Positions 61,835 through 64,000 of a stretch of DNA of 64,000 nt are shown here, one piece after another (the stretch's first letter is position 1; every line of letters begins with the position of its first letter). Both the position numbers and the translations under genes were made by a program. The notes beneath the pieces were generated by a model. That model did not search any database, was not told where the DNA came from, and saw nothing but the letters and a program-made list of their open reading frames with translations. The stretch is from Opitutia bacterium (GTDB taxonomy: Bacteria > Verrucomicrobiota > Verrucomicrobiia > Opitutales > Opitutaceae): positions 1 to 64,000 of the forward strand of contig CANJIU010000017.1 of assembly GCA_947474365.1 (NCBI GenBank), in the 5' to 3' direction.

Positions 61835-62914
61835 TCATGGTTCGCCAACCGCGGCGAGGAGTTCGCGCCAGAGCGCCGCGCCGCCGACGGCGTTAGTCAT
61901 GATCACGATTCCAGAGCCGGTCGCAGGGTACCACTCGCAATAGCAGCGGAAACCGGTGCCGTTTGAGCCGCTGTGGCGGATGCGGTCGCCCGATGCAGAT
62001 CTCTCGATTGCCCAGCCGAGCCCGTAGTACGCGGGCTCGGGCGGCGGGCCACTGGGCCGGGCGGGAGGCGGGGCGCCGTCGATTTGCGTGGTACGGGTGA
62101 GCATCGTTGCGAGTGACCGCGCGCTCAGCGAGTGCGGCGTGGTGCGATCGGGTTTGAGCAACTCGACGAGAAACAGGGCGTAGTCGCGCGGCGTGCAATA
62201 GAGCGAATAGGCCGGGTTGGAGCGGCGAAACAATTCGCGGGACGCCGGCACGTTGCCCTTGGCGGTGTGACCGGCGGCGGCAAATTTCGCGATGTCATCG
62301 TTCCAGACATACGACGAGCGGGTGATGCCGGCTGGCTTGAGCAGGGTGCGTTGGACGTAGCGTTCGAACGGTTCGTCGGTGATATGTTCGAGGACGTGCT
62401 GCAGGTAGGTGAAGCCCTCGCCGGAATAGCCGAACTTTGAGCCGGGCTCGAAGTTCACGGGGAGCGGGCCACCGGCCAGCCAGCCGCCAGCGCGCCAATT
62501 AGGGAACCCGGTGGTGTGCGAGAGCACCATGCGGGCCGTGATCTTGAGGTGCAGCGGCGTGTCGGTGAGATACGGGTGGTCGAGGTATTCGTGCAGTGGG
62601 CGGTCGAGATCGAGTTTGCCCTGCTCAACGAGTTTGAGCGCGACGTAGGCGGCGGGCGGCTTGCTCATCGAGGCGGCCTCGAAAACGGTGTAGGCGTCGA
62701 TCGGCGCGGTCTTTCCCGCGGTGCGCACACCGTAGTAGCGTTCGAAGGCGATGGTGCGGTGGGCGAGGCCGACGACCGCCACGCCGGGCACGTGGTGCTT
62801 GGCCATGAGCACCGGCACGAGTGCGTCGATTTTTTCCGGAAGCGCCGCCGGCTCCGTCGCGCGAACGACGGCGGCGAGGAGCAGCAGGATGGACGCGAGG
62901 AACGAAAATCTCAC
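61835..62914 (-). CDS. beta-lactamase-fold serine hydrolase (class C / esterase type)
   Basis: About 359 residues from GTG 62914, which overlaps the stop of the upstream gene (GTGA) and begins a signal peptide (VRFSFLASILLLLAAVV). Motifs: Ser82-x-x-Lys85 in ASMSKPP, Tyr in FGYSGEGF (YxN-like with Gly), and HSGSNG for the KTG position. This set belongs to the beta-lactamase-related family with D-aminopeptidase, esterase and carboxypeptidase members. It is periplasmic. The upstream-open frame to 62995 is not required. Whether it touches the poly(amino acid) product of the downstream NRPS is speculative. Confidence 0.85.
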   Translation of the reverse strand: MRFSFLASILLLLAAVVRATEPAALPEKIDALVPVLMAKHHVPGVAVVGLAHRTIAFERYYGVRTAGKTAPIDAYTVFEAASMSKPPAAYVALKLVEQGKLDLDRPLHEYLDHPYLTDTPLHLKITARMVLSHTTGFPNWRAGGWLAGGPLPVNFEPGSKFGYSGEGFTYLQHVLEHITDEPFERYVQRTLLKPAGITRSSYVWNDDIAKFAAAGHTAKGNVPASRELFRRSNPAYSLYCTPRDYALFLVELLKPDRTTPHSLSARSLATMLTRTTQIDGAPPPARPSGPPPEPAYYGLGWAIERSASGDRIRHSGSNGTGFRCYCEWYPATGSGIVIMTNAVGGAALWRELLAAVGEP

Positions 62915-64000
62915 GGGGCGTTCGATTTCGCGGGTGAAGATTTTGTGGCGGTGGGCGCCGGAGGAGCGATGACGAGATTCAGGAACATCCCCCACTCACG
63001 GGGGCCGAGGGGATCGCCGCCGCGTCGCCATTGTTCGGAGACGAGTTTTCCCAGGGCGTCGAGTGCCTGGAGCGAGAGGGAGTCGCGCAGGAATTCCGGA
63101 TCGTCGGCGAAGAGGTGGCGGACCATGACCAACGCCTCCATCGCCTTGTCCTTGGTCGGGGCACCGGGTCCGAGGATTTCGCGGTTGCGCGCCTGCAGGC
63201 CCAGCTTCAGCGCGCGCACGATTTCAGGTCGCTCCGGATCGTCCTTCGGCAGGGCGGCCGCGAGACTGGCGAGGGCGCGCATCATGATATAGTGATAGGT
63301 GGGCCGGGCGTTGTGGGGATCGAGCCAGCGTCCAGCGCGGGGTCCGTCGGTCAGCTGGCCGGGGATCACGCCGACGATCACCTTGTGTTTCGCGGCCGCG
63401 AGGTAGCGGGTGTCGTGCGTTTCGACAAACATCGCAGCGAGCAGATGCACGCTGAAGCTGTTGTAGTTCCAGTTGCGGGCGAGGGGACGGAGCGCGGCCC
63501 AGTCGGCGGCCCGGCGGGCGGACGCGAGGTAACGTTGGTCTTTGGTGGCGCGGTAGAGTTCGAGCTGGGCGAAACCTGCCTCCCCATTGTCAAATTGCAG
63601 TCCACCATCGCCGGCGTCGTCCACGGTCCAGCCCCGGTGCACGACGGCGTCGAGGCGTCCGGCTTTTTCGGCGGCCGCGAGATAGCGTTCCGCGGCGGCG
63701 AAGGCCTTGTCGTGCGTGTCGCCGCGGACGGCGGGAAACGGAAATCCGCCCGTACCGGCCTCGCCCTGCGCCCAAATCAAAAAATCACCAGCCTCGCGGG
63801 CCAGCGCGAGCGAGCGCCCGTTCTTGTCTGCCCCGGCGCGATGCACGTTTACGCCCCAGCCGATCACGGCGGCGGGTTCACGCAGCGCGTGGGTGAGTTT
63901 CGAGGGATCGAGCCCGGGTTTCCACCAGCGCAGCTTCTCCAACTTCGCCGGAGCGCGGTCGATCGCCTCACGGGCCTCGACGGGCGTCATCCAGCGGCCG
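62911..64000 (-). CDS. alpha-helical (alpha/alpha)-toroid-type protein, N-terminus outside window
   Basis: At least 359 residues. The frame continues without a stop to the window edge (GRWMTPVEAREAIDR), so the real start is probably beyond 64000. The sequence is repeated paired helices with aromatic motifs (VHRGWTVDDAGDGGLQFDNGE is abbreviated; also NWNYNSFSVHLLAAMF and RPTYHYIMMRALASL), like (alpha/alpha)6 polysaccharide lyases and glycosyl hydrolases of GH88/GH105/PL type. I cannot place it in a named family. The basic C-terminal tail is cationic and low in complexity. It is translated with the beta-lactamase-fold gene. Confidence 0.65.
   Translation of the reverse strand, partial: GRWMTPVEAREAIDRAPAKLEKLRWWKPGLDPSKLTHALREPAAVIGWGVNVHRAGADKNGRSLALAREAGDFLIWAQGEAGTGGFPFPAVRGDTHDKAFAAAERYLAAAEKAGRLDAVVHRGWTVDDAGDGGLQFDNGEAGFAQLELYRATKDQRYLASARRAADWAALRPLARNWNYNSFSVHLLAAMFVETHDTRYLAAAKHKVIVGVIPGQLTDGPRAGRWLDPHNARPTYHYIMMRALASLAAALPKDDPERPEIVRALKLGLQARNREILGPGAPTKDKAMEALVMVRHLFADDPEFLRDSLSLQALDALGKLVSEQWRRGGDPLGPREWGMFLNLVIAPPAPTATKSSPAKSNAP

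Noticed and set aside
1..64000. CRISPR arrays, rRNA and tRNA genes
   Set aside because: No regularly spaced repeats of 24-40 bases and no tRNA-like cloverleaf or conserved rRNA segments were seen in the non-coding gaps.

Overview
The window is high-GC bacterial DNA that looks like a member of the Verrucomicrobiota, most probably the Opitutaceae. The main reasons are TonB-dependent receptors that carry an LSPFxV motif just after the signal peptide and have no SusD partner, a secreted serine protease ending in a duplicated module that I associate with this group, many Tat or Sec exported carbohydrate enzymes, a RAYT transposase with REP-like repeats, and few Shine-Dalgarno sequences. The taxonomic call is an inference from gene style; no rRNA or marker gene is present. 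I see no tRNA, rRNA or CRISPR array.

Region 1 (1-6054, minus strand) is a signalling operon: receiver-PAS-kinase (split by a frameshift), membrane hybrid kinase with Cache-type sensor, H-NOX haem sensor, and an H-NOX-associated (HNOBA) kinase whose ATPase domain is cut short. It is probably a nitric-oxide responsive phosphorelay. Region 2 (6333-15664, plus) holds a HEAT-repeat lipoprotein, a large subtilisin-like protease with a PQQ-type propeller, and an outer-membrane electron conduit: a DmsE/MtrA-type decahaem cytochrome, an MtrB/PioB porin and a blue-copper protein. Region 3 (15830-20079, plus) is an ECF sigma / FecR / STN-TonB receptor cell-surface signalling set. Region 4 (20112-21565) is a RAYT transposase flanked by GGGACAGGT repeats.

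Region 5 (21566-28970) is the most unusual part. A divergent minus-strand pair (STAS protein, nucleotidyltransferase-like protein) meets a six-gene plus-strand operon with overlapping or almost touching genes: GT4 glycosyltransferase, initiating sugar transferase, left-handed beta-helix protein, a HATPase-GAF-PP2C partner-switching phosphatase, a stand-alone receiver, and an alkaline-phosphatase-superfamily enzyme. I read it as a glycopolymer assembly module under partner-switching control.

Region 6 (28996-47968, minus) is a plant cell-wall polysaccharide locus: an NHL-propeller protein, two TonB receptors, an Asp/Glu-racemase-like protein, a xylose-isomerase-like TIM barrel, GH28, GH3, a hexuronate-type MFS transporter, GH39, a XylR-type regulator and a porin. 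The mix of polygalacturonase and xylosidase folds fits a pectin with xylose substituents, such as xylogalacturonan. Region 7 (48177-55675, plus) holds a beta-propeller hybrid histidine kinase (split by a frameshift), a small unknown protein and another TonB receptor. Region 8 (55606-64000, minus) holds a Pls/PosA-type non-ribosomal peptide synthetase with its own overlapping phosphopantetheinyl transferase, preceded by a sulfatase, a beta-lactamase-fold hydrolase and a partial helical-toroid protein.

Three otherwise good genes (4526-6054, 15214-15664, 48177-52033) each carry one apparent indel, two of them at homopolymer runs. This may be sequence error rather than biology, so treat gene breaks here with care.
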